NCBI GenBank assembly: GCA_025451455.1
Contig: JANWKI010000016.1
Location: 1 to 52,576 of the forward strand
DNA from: Ignavibacteria bacterium
GTDB taxonomy: Bacteria > Bacteroidota > Ignavibacteria > Tepidaquicellales > OLB5
Direction: 5' to 3'
DNA length: 52,576 nt
The notes below the pieces were generated by a model. The model saw only the letters and a program-made list of their open reading frames with translations. It made no database searches and was not told the DNA's origin. Shown in pieces: positions 25,701 to 40,700 of the stretch. A program made the position numbers and the translations under genes. Positions within the stretch are counted from its first letter, which is position 1. Every line of letters starts with the position of its first letter.

Positions 25701-28700
25701 GCTTACACAGATGGTTTTGATGAATCGGAATTGCTTGAAGTACTTGATGAAGAAGACCCATATGAATTTATTTTTGGTGAAGAAGGGTTTGAATGGAATG
25801 GTACAGCGGTGCCAATTTCGGAAATAAAGGAAGCCCGCGAAAAATTCATGATCTCTTACGGAAGCTGCAGCTTTGATGAACCAATTGAAGATCTTAAAAC
25901 ACTGGAATTATTATAGATGAAATCATTTATTGAAGTAAAACCGGATTCACACTTCCCGATACAGAACCTGCCATACGGAGTATTTAAACTGAAAGTCGGC
26001 AATGATCCCGTTTGCGGTGTTGCAATTGGCGAATATGTGCTTGACCTTTCAATGCTCGAAGAAAAAGGTTTTTTCAGTAATACAAACCTCGGAAAAGAAA
26101 TAATTTTTGAAACACCGAGCCTGAATAAGTTTATGCAAAAGGGCAGAGAAACGTGGAAACAGGTGAGAACATTATTGCAAATGGCTTTGAGTGACGAAAA
26201 CCCTATACTGCGGGATGACGAAGACCTGAAAAAGATCTCTCTGATACCAATGAAGGATGTGGAAATGTGTATGCCGGTTGATATTGGCAACTATACGGAT
26301 TTTTATTCATCCAGAGAACATGCAACAAATGTAGGCATAATGTTCCGTGGTAAAGAAAACGCACTCATGCCAAACTGGCTTCACATTCCGATTGCGTACC
26401 ACGGAAGAGCCAGCTCTATTGTAGTAAGCGGAACGGAAATTACCCGGCCAAAAGGGCAGACAAAACCTGCAAATGCAGAGACACCTATATTTGGTCCGAC
26501 TAAACTCCTTGATTTTGAACTTGAAACGGGATTTTTTGTAGGGCAGGGAAATTTGCTTGGAGAACCTATTGCAGTTGAAGACACTTATAACCATATTTTC
26601 GGGATGGTACTGGTTAACGACTGGAGTGCAAGGGATATACAGACATGGGAATACCAGCCACTTGGACCATTCCTTGCAAAAAATTTTGCAACATCAATTT
26701 CGCCATGGGTCGTTACCATGGAAGCTCTTGAACCATTCAGGGTAAGCGGACCGAAACAGGAACCCGAACCGCTTCCGTACCTGAGGTCAAAAGGGAATTG
26801 GGCGTATGATATTAATCTTGAAGTTGGAATAAGAACCTTGAAGCAAAAGGAAATGTTTACCATATCAAGGAGTAATTATAAATACCTGTACTGGAATATC
26901 TGCCAGCAGCTTGCGCACCATACCGTTAACGGCTGCAATACCATAACAGGTGATATGATGGCCTCCGGTACTATCAGCGGTCCGGATAAAGATTCATACG
27001 GCTCGATGCTTGAGCTCACCTGGCGCGGAGAAAATCCTTTAAAGCTTCCTAGCGGGGAAGAAAGAAAATTCCTTGAAGACGGCGATACGCTTGAAATAAG
27101 CGGTTACTGCCAGGGCGAGGGTTACAGGATCGGGTTTGGAAATGTATCAGGGAAAATATTACCGGCGAAATGATTTATTAAAATATAATAAATGTTTGAA
27201 TATATTATATACATAGTTGCTGCAGTATTTTTGCTGATATTCATTTATGCCGTTATTAAATTTATTTTAGCTTTCTTTTTTGGTAAAGATGCCGACTGAA
27301 AACCACATTACAACTACCCGTACTGCAAGGTACTTCACTATCGGGGATTTAAACAGCAGCACAAAAGATATCTGGATATTTATCCACGGCCACAGGCAGC
27401 TTGCAGGAGATTTCATTAAGACATTTGAAGAAATGTCAGAAGCAGGAAGCTTTCTCATTGCACCTGAAGGATTAATGCGCTTTTATGTTAAAGGTGATAG
27501 CGGTGATGTCGGAGCTTCATGGATGACTAAAGAAGACCGTGATAATGATATTAAAGATTATGTTAACTACCTGGATAAATTGTTTTTTGAAATAATCGAA
27601 CCCAAAGCAAAGCAGTATAATTTAAAGATCAATGCACTTGGGTTTTCACAGGGTTCGGCAACACTTTCCAGATGGATCGCACTCGGGAAAGCGAAAATCG
27701 ATAAGGCTGTATTCTGGTGCGGAAGTATTGCGCATGATGTTGACTATTCCGTATCTGAGAATTTCAAACAAGCGGAAATTCACCAGGTATTTGCATCAAA
27801 CGATCCGTATTATGACTCCTCTTTTCCAAAAAAGCAGGCTGAAATACTTACAAATTCCGGTATCAAAACAAGTTCACATATATTTACCGGGGGGCATGAA
27901 ATTAGTGTTAGGCTAATGAGAGAGTGCGGTTTGATATAATTACTGTTTTCCCCATTTTTTCTGCAATTCTCCTTATGACATATATCATAAATTAATACGG
28001 TAATTTTCCATAAATTTGTATCTGAATAAAATACTAATAATATGCCTTTTAAGACAATAATAGAACCATTCAGGATCAAAGAAGTAGAGCCGATAAGCGT
28101 AACAACAGAAGAAAACCGGAAGGTGTACCTGCGCGAAGCACATTATAATCCGTTTATGCTTAAATCAGAGCATGTGCTTATCGATTTTCTAACTGATAGC
28201 GGGACTTCTGCAATGAGCTCAAAACAATGGGCTGCGATGATGGAAGCCGATGAAGCTTATGCGGGCTCCAGAAGCTGGTTAAAAATGGAAGCAGTTATAA
28301 AAGACCTGACAGGTTATGAACACATATTGCCAACTCACCAGGGCAGGGCTGCCGAGAGAATACTATACGGCTACCTTGGTGGAAAAGGAAAAGTGTTCAT
28401 CAGCAATACACACTTTGATACTACAAGAGCTAATATAGAATTTTCAGGTGCTGAAGCAATTGATATCCCGGTCGAAGAATCAAATCACCCGATGCTTGAC
28501 CTTCCGTTCAAGGGAAACATGGATGTTAATGAGCTTGAAAGGCTTATCAAAAGACACGGACCTGAAAATATCGGCGGAGTTATACTGACAGTCACAAATA
28601 ACAGCGGCGGGGGACAGCCCGTCAGCATGGCAAATGCTAAAGATATAAAAACTATCTGCAATAAATATAAAGTAAATTATTTTCTTGATTGCTGCAGAAT

Positions 28701-31700
28701 TGCTGAGAACGCATATTTCATAAATCACCGCGAAGCAGGTTACGAAAACAAAACCTATAAGCAAATCGCACAGGAAATGTTTTCACTTGCCGATGGCTGT
28801 GTAATGAGCGCCAAGAAAGACGGACTTGTAAATATGGGCGGCTTTCTTGCTGTAAAAGATAAAGCGCTTTCTGATGCATGTACGAACCTGTTGATAATTA
28901 CCGAAGGGTTTGCAACATATGGGGGGCTCTCAGGCAGAAGCATGGAAGCAATGGCAGTAGGCCTGCAGGAAGTATTTGAACCTGACTATCTGAAGTACAG
29001 AATACGAAGCACGGCATACCTTGGCGAGAAATTATACAAAATGGGAATTCCGCTTATTTATCCAATTGGCGGACATGCAGTATATATAGATGCAAAAGCA
29101 TTCTACCCGCAGATACCGGTGAATGAATACCCCGGCCAGGCGCTGGTATGTGAACTTTACTTAAAGGGCGGAATACGCTCGGTTGAAATAGGTTCAGTTA
29201 TGTTTGGCAAATATGATGATAGCGGCAAACTTATACCTGCTCCAAATGAACTTGTAAGGCTTGCTATCCCACGACGTGTTTATACGCAAAGTCATATTGA
29301 ATATGTTATTGAAGTATTTGAATTGATCCTTGAAGGAAAAGAAAAAGTAAAAGGGCTTAGAATTACAGAAGAACCGGAGTTCTTAAGGCATTTTACAGCA
29401 AAGTTTGAGAGATTATAAAAAACGGGATATGTGGTGTCAGGTATTTACCTGACACGCGTCGGGTGGATACCCGACGCCACGAATCTAAATTTCTATATAA
29501 CTTAAACATCCTCATCTTTATTAATATTCATTTTATAAGTGAAAAACTAACACTCATTTCCGGCGATGTCTTCAAGGTCTGGTACACAACACAATATCTT
29601 TCCGTCAGCTTTAACAAACTTTGCAATTGTTCCTCAGTTGCATCTGAATCCAGTTCGTAATTCAATCTGATATTTTTAAATCCAACCATAGCTTCCTTTG
29701 ATACTGCAAGTGTTCCCCTGAAATCAAGATCACCCTCAGCTTTTATCTTTCCTTCTCTGATCTCCACTCCAATTGCCGAAGCGACAGCTTTCATTGTAAC
29801 TCCCGCGCAGGCAACAAGCGCCTCAAGAAGCATATCCCCTGAGCACAGCTCCATACCCGTGCCGCCTGTTGCGGGGTGAAGTCCGGCAACTGCTGCAATT
29901 TTTCTTCCCGTTTCTACATTACAGGTTACTCCCTCACCAAGCAAACCTTCTGCATGAAGGGTAATTACTGCCGAAGAAGGGTTAGCCTTATATTTTTCTT
30001 TAAGTGGAGCCTGGATTGAACGAAGGTCTTTATTCATTTTCTGACTTATTAAATTGTTGACTGCAAAATTAATTATAAAAGTAAGGAATTACTATGTTTT
30101 TTATTTGAGGGGTTTACTAAAATGAAAAACCTGACAATCAGTGTTATTTGTTTGTCAGGTTTGGAATTTCGAATCTTAAAAGTAAATATGATCTAAACCG
30201 GTAATTCTCTTTCTGCCTGTTTGAACAGGTGATCGAACCAGAATTTGGTCAGTTTTTCAACTACAGTATTGTTCTTAAGCCTTGAATTCAGATTCTTGAA
30301 ATCAACAGTATTCATATTCTGATCCTGGTTAAAGCAGGTGAATACAAATGATTCCTTGCCGGTAACCGGGTCAACGTGCCTTTGCAGGCACTGCGCGCAG
30401 ACTTCCTTCATCATGCACTGCATCGGTGAGTTAATACTTGCAATAGCAACATGATCAGGCTTAAGGTACTGCTGAAGAACGCCGAACCTTGCTTCCTGAA
30501 TTGCCCGCATCATTCTATCGCTGCCGATGGCTATGATCCTGTCAACATTTTTCAGGTCAAACATTGGTTTCGCCCCGTCAGTTTCCATCTTTCCTTCCGC
30601 ATATGCCATCATTGACTGCACAATATTGGCAGTTATAGATCTATCCTGCGGCCTTCTGGGTTTTATCGTATCTCCAAAATCATTCGACCATATTACCTGG
30701 TGTGTTCCTTCTTCAACTTCATCCTGTTTAAAGAGGTCAATCGTGTTACGGTAACCTGCAAAATAAATTACTTTGTTGCCGTTATCTTTCAAGGCCTTTG
30801 CTACGGAAAAGAGCACAGCATTTCCGAGTCCGCCGCCTGCAAGCAGTACGGTTTCACCCTCCGGTATTTCTGTTGGCGTGCCCGTGGGACCCATAACAAC
30901 AACATGTTCCCCTTTTTTCAAATATCGGCATAACCTTGAGCTTCCCCACATTTCAAGTATTATAAGCCCAAGCAGTCCTTTTTCAACATCAACCCATGCC
31001 CCTGTTAATGCAATTCCTTCCATCATCATTTTGGAGCCTGCAACTGAGCGGGCGATCGTTTCATAATTCTGCAGCCTGTAAAATTGCCCCGGGTGAAATT
31101 TCTTTGCCTGTAACGGAGCTTTTACAACAACTTCAACTATTGTTGGAGTCAGTATATTTACTTCTTCAACAATGCCAAGCAGTTCATGATCAAGTGTCTG
31201 AACCAGTTTAGCATACTTATCTTCCAGGTGAATTCCCGGTTTTTCGAAGGTATCTTTATCAAATATTTTTATCAGTTCTTTATAACCATCTCTTGCAGAT
31301 GCCATGGCTTTAACAACATTACCTGCATATCGCGGATGATTATCACCATACACGGTTACAAATTTACCATTTTTGTTATACGATGTAAAGAAACCGGTTT
31401 CATTCTTTTCAGCTTTAACAAGCTTTTTATCTTCCCCCAGCCTGTAAGTCTGGAAAAATTGATCTCTTTCATCAAGCTGAAATGTGTCAGGATGCTCACG
31501 CTCATAAATTACGTTCGGCGAGGTTCCGGCTGCAACAATAACTGTTTTAGCGGGGAGCCTTACAGTTTCCCCGAGATCAATATATCTTCCGTCATCAGTT
31601 TTCCTCTGCCTCTGAAATACCATTTCTTTAACTGCGCCATTTTCATCAGGAATTGCTTCCTCAGGACTCAGTTTCTCCCAATAGTAAATTCCTTCTTCAA

Positions 31701-34700
31701 GAGATTTGATAATTTCCTCATGATTCAAACGGTAAGCAGGGGAGTCAGCAATACTTTTCCTGTAACACAGGGTAACACCGCCCCATTTCCTTACATATGG
31801 TATAAAATCCGGCTCTTCTCCTGCTTCTGATGCTCTTTTTCTCTCAGCCCTTATCTTTCTTCCGTGCTCAAGAAATGTTTTGGCAATTCCCTTTTCCTCG
31901 TCATCGTACATAGCCAGTATTGCCTCTTCTCCAAACTCCCTTACAGAGACTTCATACCGCTCAAGGAATTTTTCAACCTGTACGGGATAATATGCAAACG
32001 CCTCGGTTGTTGTATCTATAGCCGTTAAACCGCCGCCGATTACAATTGCCGGGAGCTGAAGCATTAGGTTAGCCATCGAGTCTTTTTTGGCTGCCCCTGT
32101 AAGCTGCAAAGACATGAGAAAATCAGATGCTTTGCGGATTCCGCGTATCAGATTATTTTTAATTTTTACAATTGTCGGTTTTCCCGCTCCTGTTGTTATA
32201 GCAATGTGATCAAATCCTAAATTCCAGACATCATCAATTTCAATTGTTCCGCCAAAACGAATTCCGTCATATACCTTGAAGTGTTTCCTTCTTGCAAGAG
32301 TTAAATATACAACTTTCAGGAAGTTTTTATCCCACCTGACTGTGATCCCGTATTCAGATACCCCGCCAAAACCTAGAAATATTCTCTTATCAAGCTCTTC
32401 CGTCAGAGTATTATAATCATATACCGGTTTCGGATAGACATATTCTCCGTTCTCATCAATTCCGCCTGTTACATCTTTATGAACATGTTCTATCTTTAGT
32501 CCGTCTATCCCGACAACACCGTAACCTTCATTGAGCAGGTATTGTGAAAGTGTATAACCGGCCGGACCCATACCAACAACCATAACATTTTTGCCGTTAT
32601 AGGGCAGTCCGTACGGTCTGAGTACATTTACAGGATTCCACCTTGTGAGCAGGGAGTATATCTCAAAACCCCATGGCAGATTTAAAACTTCTGTCAAAGC
32701 TCTTGTTTCTATCTGCGGTATATTCACGGGTTCCTGCTTCTGGTAAATGCATGCTTTCATGCAGTCATTGCAGATCCTGTGCCCTGTACCGGGGCACATA
32801 GGGTTATCGATCATAATCAAACTTAAAGCGCCTATAGATCTTCCTTCGTATTTGAGGTAATGCATCTCCGAGATCTTTTCACAAAGCGGGCATCCGTTTA
32901 AAGGAATTCCGATCGGATTTCGCTTTGCTGTCCCGTCTTTATCCCTAAGCCCTTTTGAACACGAATCTTTTTTTCTTTCGTGGCAGAATACACAGTATTC
33001 AACCTCGCTCATAACCTGGCGGTTATCGTACCTGTTATCGGTTAGTTTAAAACCATCGCGCCTTCTTAAAGTATCTTCTTCGCCGTATATTTTGCCGGGT
33101 TTATCGGGAACCTCCATTTTATTTAATACAAGATCACTGAAATCAACATTCAATGGCTGTTTATACAGTACCCAATCCCTGATAACAAGCTTCTGGACAT
33201 GGTCATGCATCCTTGCAAAACACCATTTTTGGACTATCTCAACTATGTTCTTCAGGTATTCATAGATAATCTTTTGTTCTTCAGATGCTTCCTTATTTTT
33301 ATATTCTTTTACTTCTAAGTTCTCAACAAATTGCTGCCCTCTTTTGCTTCCTTTCAAAGCTGTAAATGCTACCGTGGATTTCAGGCCTGCTTCTTCATCA
33401 AAAACAAAACCACTGGGCATTACTTCCAGGAAGTTCTTGTAATTGTTTTCCTGTTCTGCAAGATCACGTATCATAAATGCCGTTGACTTCTCTTCGTCTC
33501 CTATCCAGTCAAAATGTGAATAAAGTGTTTTTTTAATAATGGTGATTTTGAAATCAAGGTCTTCAAAATCCATTGCTTCCAGGTCAGCAGGTTTATACTT
33601 CTTCAGTACCCGCTTGATCATAAAGTCACTTCTTACTTTTAGAATCTCCCTTTCGGTTTCATTCTCTTCTTTCAGATCCTCAGCTTCTTTTGAAATACCA
33701 AATAGCCCGATTATGAATTTATCCAGTACTCTGCCGGATTCAATAATTATGCCGGATATTTCCAGTTCATCATATCCCGCACCTTTTGCATCGCTGTACT
33801 TTTTGAATTTTTCGAAAGAGATGGTGTCGGTCTCCCTGTAAAAATCGTAAAACTTTTCAGTCAATTCTCCCAGCTTTGTGGAATTGAATAGATCCTCAAA
33901 AGTGAAGCCAAAATTCAGAATTAAATCATTCATCGGTTAAATTACTCCTTAAATTAAGTACTGATCAAACACTAACCCGGAGGATATGCAAATTTTCTTT
34001 GATATTATCGTGAAAACAGGCAAATATAGAGGTTTGGTCATAAAAAAACATGAGTTTTAGAGACAAAAACTGACGTATCAAAATTATGAATAATAATAGT
34101 GGAATTCAATGATTTATGTCATTTAAAAGTGTAACTGGAATGATTTTTGAAAGATTTTTTATTTCCCGGCTCTCTGATCATTTAAATATTGTGATAATAA
34201 ACCTGTGAAATTATCATTTCAATTGATTTAAGCCCATATTAAAGTTATTTTTGTTAAACTTTTCAGTATTTCCGGAAAAATTGCCTGCCTCAGGCACAAG
34301 CGGAAAGAAATAATACACGGGAGATTTTGTTGGATTTAGCCAGAGAGCTTAACATAGAGCAAAGGAAAGCTGTTGAGCAGATCGAAGGACCCTGCATGAT
34401 CGTTGCCGGAGCCGGCAGCGGTAAAACCAGGGTGCTAACTTATAAAATTGCTTTTTTAATTGAGTCAGGCATTAATCCTTTCGAAATGCTGGCGCTTACC
34501 TTTACGAACAAAGCAGCAAATGAAATGAAGCAAAGGATCCATAAGCTTGTCGGTCCCTCAGCCGAAAGTATCTGGATGGGAACTTTTCATTCGATATTTG
34601 CAAGGATACTCAGAATTGAAGCTCAATATATTGGCTTTGACCGGAATTTCACAATTTATGATGATGATGACAGCGAACGGCTGGTTGAGTCTGTCATGAA

Positions 34701-37700
34701 AGATCTTGGTTTTGCTACTGATAATCCGAAGCCTAAAGCGATTACCGGTTACATAAAGGGATTGAAAAATAAACTGGTACTGCCTGATGATTTTGTTACT
34801 TTGACTAACCCGTTTGAAAAGATTGTTGCACCGGTTTACAGAGAATACCAGAACCGGTTGCTGAAAAATAACGCAATGGATTTTGACGATCTATTGATAA
34901 ACCCAATCCTTCTTTTTCAGCGGAACCCTGATATACTTGCAAAATACCAGCAGCGTTTCAAATTCATACTTGTTGATGAATACCAGGATACCAATAAGGC
35001 ACAGTATGTAATTGTGACAATGCTTGCCCGCGGACACGGAAACATTTCTGTGGTAGGAGATGATGCGCAGAGTATCTACCGCTGGCGGGGAGCTGAGATC
35101 GAAAATATCCTGAAATTCGAATCGGATTTCAATGAATGTAATGTTTTTAAGCTTGAACAGAATTACCGTTCTACCAAAAATATACTTTCTCTTGCTGATG
35201 AAGTCATAAAAAACAATAAACGCCAGATCAAGAAGACTCTGTTTACAGATAATATTGAAGGCGATAAAGTTACGCTTACGGAAGTTTTGAGCGACAGGGA
35301 TGAAGGTTTGATGGTTGTGAAATGGATAATGCATGAAATACAGAACAGAAAACTAAACTTCAAGGACTTTGTAATATTATACCGCACCAATTCCCAATCA
35401 CGTGTAATTGAAGATGCACTGAGAATGAATTCAATTCCCTATATAATAGTTGGTGGTGTAAAGTTTTACCAGCGTAAAGAGATCAAAGATGTTCTTGCTT
35501 ATTTAAAGGTGCTCGTAAATCCAAGAGATGATGAGGCTATGACGAGGATACTTAAGCTCAGGGAAGGAGTCGGCGAGCAGACTATTGAGAAATTGAAGCG
35601 TGCTGCAAAGGAAATTGCAAAATCAATTGCAGAGGTCCTGCTTGCAATGCTGGATGAAAGAGACGGGCAGCAAAAAAGGCAGTCAAGGATCGAAGCTGAG
35701 TTGCTTCGGGTTGCGGCTCTCATTAAGAAATATAATGAAGTGAAAGAAGAGTTTTCTCCAAGCGAGCTTGCAAGGAGCGTTGTGGACGAGATCGGGATAC
35801 TGCGTGAGCTGAGAAATGAAGGTACGGAAGAATCCATGGACAGGATGTATAATGTGCAGGAACTGCTCTCAGGTATTTCTGAATATACTGATAATACTGA
35901 AGGCGCAACACTGGAGGGCTTCCTTCAGGAAGTAAGCCTTGTTACCGATATTGATAAGTACGATGACCAGAAAAACGCGGTTACTCTTATGACAACACAC
36001 TCATCCAAAGGACTGGAATACCCGGTTGTATTCATTACCGGCCTTGAAGACGGCATATTTCCGCTTTCGAGCTCTATGCTTGAGCAGGAAGAAATGGAAG
36101 AAGAACGCCGTTTGTTTTATGTGGCCATTACACGAGCCATGCAGAAGCTGTATATGACATATTCACTTCAGCGGTACCGGTTTGGCAGCGTAAGCTACCA
36201 ATTAAAATCACGTTTTCTGAACGAAATAGATTCTACTAAGCTGGAATACAATAAAAACCATACTGCATCAAGGCCCGGTCGGAGGAGTTACCAGGAAGAA
36301 GGAAGCTCCATACGCTATGAATATTATAAAGATAAAGGCTCAGATGATGTTTTAAATGAGATTTTCAGGGAAGATGTTGGTGTAAAAAAAGGAAGCACAG
36401 TATATCATAACAATTTCGGAAAAGGGAAAGTAATTGATGTTACCGGCAGGGGCGAAGGGAAAAAAGCCTCAATTCATTTTGATAAGGTTGGTATTAAAAA
36501 TATTATTTTAAAATATGCGAACTTGAGGATCGGATAAGCCGCAAATAATAAATAACAAATGGTAAATATCAAATTATGGCAAATTTTCTATTAAAAACAG
36601 AACCCACGGTTTATTCATACGCTGATTTAGAGCGTGATAAAAAAGCAGTTTGGGATGGCGTTACAAGTCCGGGCGGAGTGTCCCAGATCAAATCCGCGAA
36701 AAAGGGTGATACTGCATTCATCTATCATACGGGCGATGAAAAGCAGGTTGTTGGGATTGCAGAAATTATCAGTGACCCGTATGTTGACCCCAAAGCAGGT
36801 AACCCAAGATTGTACGTGTTTGAGATCAAGCCGAAGAGGAAGCTCAAGAACCCGGTTACCCTGGGGCAGATAAAAGCTGATAAAAGATTTAAGGATTCGA
36901 GGCTGGTTAATGAGCCGCGGCTTTCAGTTCAGCCTGTAACTGATGATATGTGGAAAGCAATTCTTGAGCTATCAGGCAGATAAAGTGATAGTTTTTTCTG
37001 AAAATGTAAAGTAATTTTGAACAAACAACAAACAATAATTAATTATGGCAGATACATACTCATTTGATATAGTTTCGGAAATCGACTGGCAGGAAATTGA
37101 TAATGCCGTTAACCAGGCAAGGAAAGAGATAATGCAAAGGTACGATTTTAAAGGCTCCAAAAGCACTATTGAATACAGCGAGAAGGAGAAAACCATAACA
37201 ATACTTGCTGATGATGATTACAAGCTGAAAGCTGTTATTGATATGCTCCAGAATAAATTCGTGAAGCGCCACATCCCCCTTAAATCCATGAAATATAAAC
37301 CGGCCGAACAGGCATCCGGCTCAATGATGAGGCAGTCCGTTGAAGTGCTGCAGGGAATAAGCAAGGATAATGCAAGACATATTGTTAAGATCATTAAAGA
37401 TTCCAAGATCAAAGTACAGGCAGCTATCCAGGATGAACAGGTAAGGGTCTCGGGAAGGGATAAGGACCTGCTTCAGGAAGCAATAGCGCTTGTAAAAGGG
37501 GCAGAACTTGATTTCGCAGTACAATTTACAAACTACAGATGATAACAATGAACAATTATCAATTTTCAATGAACAATAATTTATACAAATCAGTAATTAT
37601 GATTCTGATTATGTTAATTGTTAATTGCTCATTGTTAATTGCTCAAAACAAGCTTGATGTTATTGTATTGGATGCAGGCCATGGAGGAAAGGACCCGGGC

Positions 37701-40700
37701 ACAATAAGTGACTTTTCAGGAATTCAGGAGAAGAACATTGTGCTGCCGATTACTATGAAATTCGGCAAACTGATTGAAGAAAAATTCCCAGGCATCAGAG
37801 TAATTTACTCCAGGACAACTGATGAGTTAATTGATCTGCATTTGAGGACAAAAATTGCTAACGATAATAAAGCTAAGCTTTTTATAAGCATACATGCCAA
37901 TCACAAGAAAAAAGAAGAAACCGAAAAAAACGGCTTTGAAATATATCTGCTCAACAGGGAAAGAATGCCGGAGGCGATTCAATTCACAATGAATGAAAAT
38001 ACGATTTTATCTTACCGCCAGTTCGGGAATGATTCTTTGGATAGATTTATCTTTGCCTCTCTTGCACAAAACGGTTATACCAGGTTCAATGAATATCTTG
38101 CTTCAATGATCGAGATCAATATGCTGAACCTTACGCAGCTTATGTCACGCGGTTCATTCCAGGCGGGGAACTGGGTAACTCTTGGCGCTTCTATGCCTTC
38201 GGTCCTGGTTGAAACCGGATACCTTTCAGATCAAAATGATGAAAAATATCTATCAAGCGAAAAAGGTCAGAATGAGATTGCAATAGCTCTGCTTAATGCT
38301 TTTCAGCAATACAAAATACTCTACGAAATACAATAATTTCAATAGGTTACGATAGTAATTATTTTTTAAGGTTGCAATTCCTTTAATATGCTACTATATT
38401 TACAGTTAAGGATATGATATAAACCAATAATTTAATAATTATGATTAACTACGTTAAATATATAGTAATCTTATTTGCATTAATCTTTGCAGTTGGCTGC
38501 TCAAAGGAAAATGCCGATACCAATAAAACCAGTTTCCAGATCCTGGCAGATAAGGAAAAAGAGCTAAGTGACAGGGAAGCAAGGATAAAGCTGAAAGAAA
38601 TTGAACTAGAGGAACGCGAGAGAAAAATGGGTGTTGTAGATAATACTAATACGCATCCTCAAACCGATACTGTAAAACAAATTTTAGAAGATTTAACGCA
38701 GCTGCAGAAGGATTCCGTAAAGAAGGTTGATATAGAGAAGAAGAAAGAAAAAAAGAAAGAAATACAGAAGGAAATTACGAAGAAATTTGAGAACCCCACA
38801 TCAACTGTAAAAGATTATTATGAATACATTCAGCGGGGAATAAACGAAGAGGGGAATTTCGACAGTAACATGAAGAAAGCCCAGAAGTACTTTCCTACCC
38901 GCCCGGTTGATAAACTGAAATCAGGTTACAGGAATACCAAGCAGTTTACAATTGTTGACGAACCAAAGGTATTAAGCCAGAAAGACGATAAGGCAAGTGT
39001 TGTAGCAAAAGTGAAGCAGACGAGCATTATTAAAAAGGACGGCAAGGATACTGAAGTAACAAAGACACTGACTGTTACTTATAATCTGGCTGCAAACAAG
39101 AATGGTGAATGGGTAATTGTTGGTAATACTGTTAAGGAAGATTGAAATAGAATAAGAATTTTTAAAATATCAGCTGCCCATGCCTGCCCGGCGTTACCCC
39201 GGGCTTTTTTATGCCCAATATTAATTGCAAAATTTTGACATAAAATTCCGCCTTTTTCTGTTATTTAAGCAAATATCTGGTATTTTTTCATAAGTTTAGA
39301 TTTTGTAAATTTGTATTACCACACAAAACATTCTAATACAATTATATAGAAAGCAGCTATAAATGAGCATTTTAGTCAATAAAAATACAAGATTAATGGT
39401 GCAGGGTATCACAGGCTCGGAGGGTTCATTTCACACAAGACAAATGATAGAATACGGAACTAACGTTGTCGCTGGTGTAACACCCGGTAAAGGCGGCACG
39501 ATGTTTGATGATAAGGTCCCGGTATTCAACACATGCAAAGAAGCAGTTGAAAAAGCTGGAGCTAATGCATCTGTAATATTAGTGCCTCCTGCATTTGCGC
39601 TTGATGCAATTCTCGAAGCGGCAGGTTCCGGTGTTAACGTAATTGTTACTATTACTGAGGGTATCCCGACAAGTGACATGATTACGGTAAAGAACTATCT
39701 GGAAGATCTGGGCAGAAGCGGAAGAAATGTGAGAATGATCGGCCCGAATTGCCCCGGCATTATTACTCCGGGTGAATGCAAAATAGGAATCATGCCCGGC
39801 TTCATACATTTGAAAGGAAAAATCGGGGTAATTTCAAGAAGCGGTACATTGACCTATGAAGCAGTTGCACAGCTAACAGAATTAGAACTTGGACAATCAA
39901 CTTGCCTGGGTATCGGCGGCGATCCGATAATCGGCACACAGTTTACCGACGCTATGAAGTTATTCAATGAAGATAAGAATACTGAGGCAGTAGTAATGAT
40001 TGGTGAGATCGGCGGTAATGCTGAAGAAGAATGCGCAGCCTATGTAAAGAAGTATATGACTAAACCGGTAGTCGGCTTTATTGCCGGCAGGACTGCTCCT
40101 CCCGGAAGACGTATGGGGCATGCCGGCGCTATAATTGCCGGAGGAAAAGGAACTGCTGAGGATAAGATAAAAGCAATGCGTGCTGCGGGTATTTATGTTG
40201 CAGAATCGCCTGCTGATATAGGTGTTACAGTAAAAAAGGCTCTGGACGCTCTAAAGTCTAAAAAAGTAAAAACAAGATCAGCTGGTAAGAAAAAACCGAA
40301 ACCTGTTAAGAAGAAAAAGCCTTCAGTTAAGAAAACAATCAAGAGTTCCAAACCTAAGTCTAAGAAGCCAGCATCAAAGAAGAGAAAATAAACCTGGCTT
40401 AATAAAGCCGTTTAACACGCTGGATAAAGTAATTCATTAATCTAAAATTATCATCTCACCTGCGGGATCATTAGGGTGAATTAATAAAACTATGAACTAC
40501 ACAATTATCAGGATTCAAAACGCCAGATTTTATGCTCATCACGGTGTGCTGGATGCAGAACGTATGAGCGGCGGTTTATTTGAAATTGATGTTGAACTGA
40601 CCTGTGATGTAACAGCAGCAGAAGTAGAGGATGTCCTGAAAAAAACCCTTGATTATGAACAGGCATATAAGTTCATTACAGAGGTTGTATCCGGCAAAAA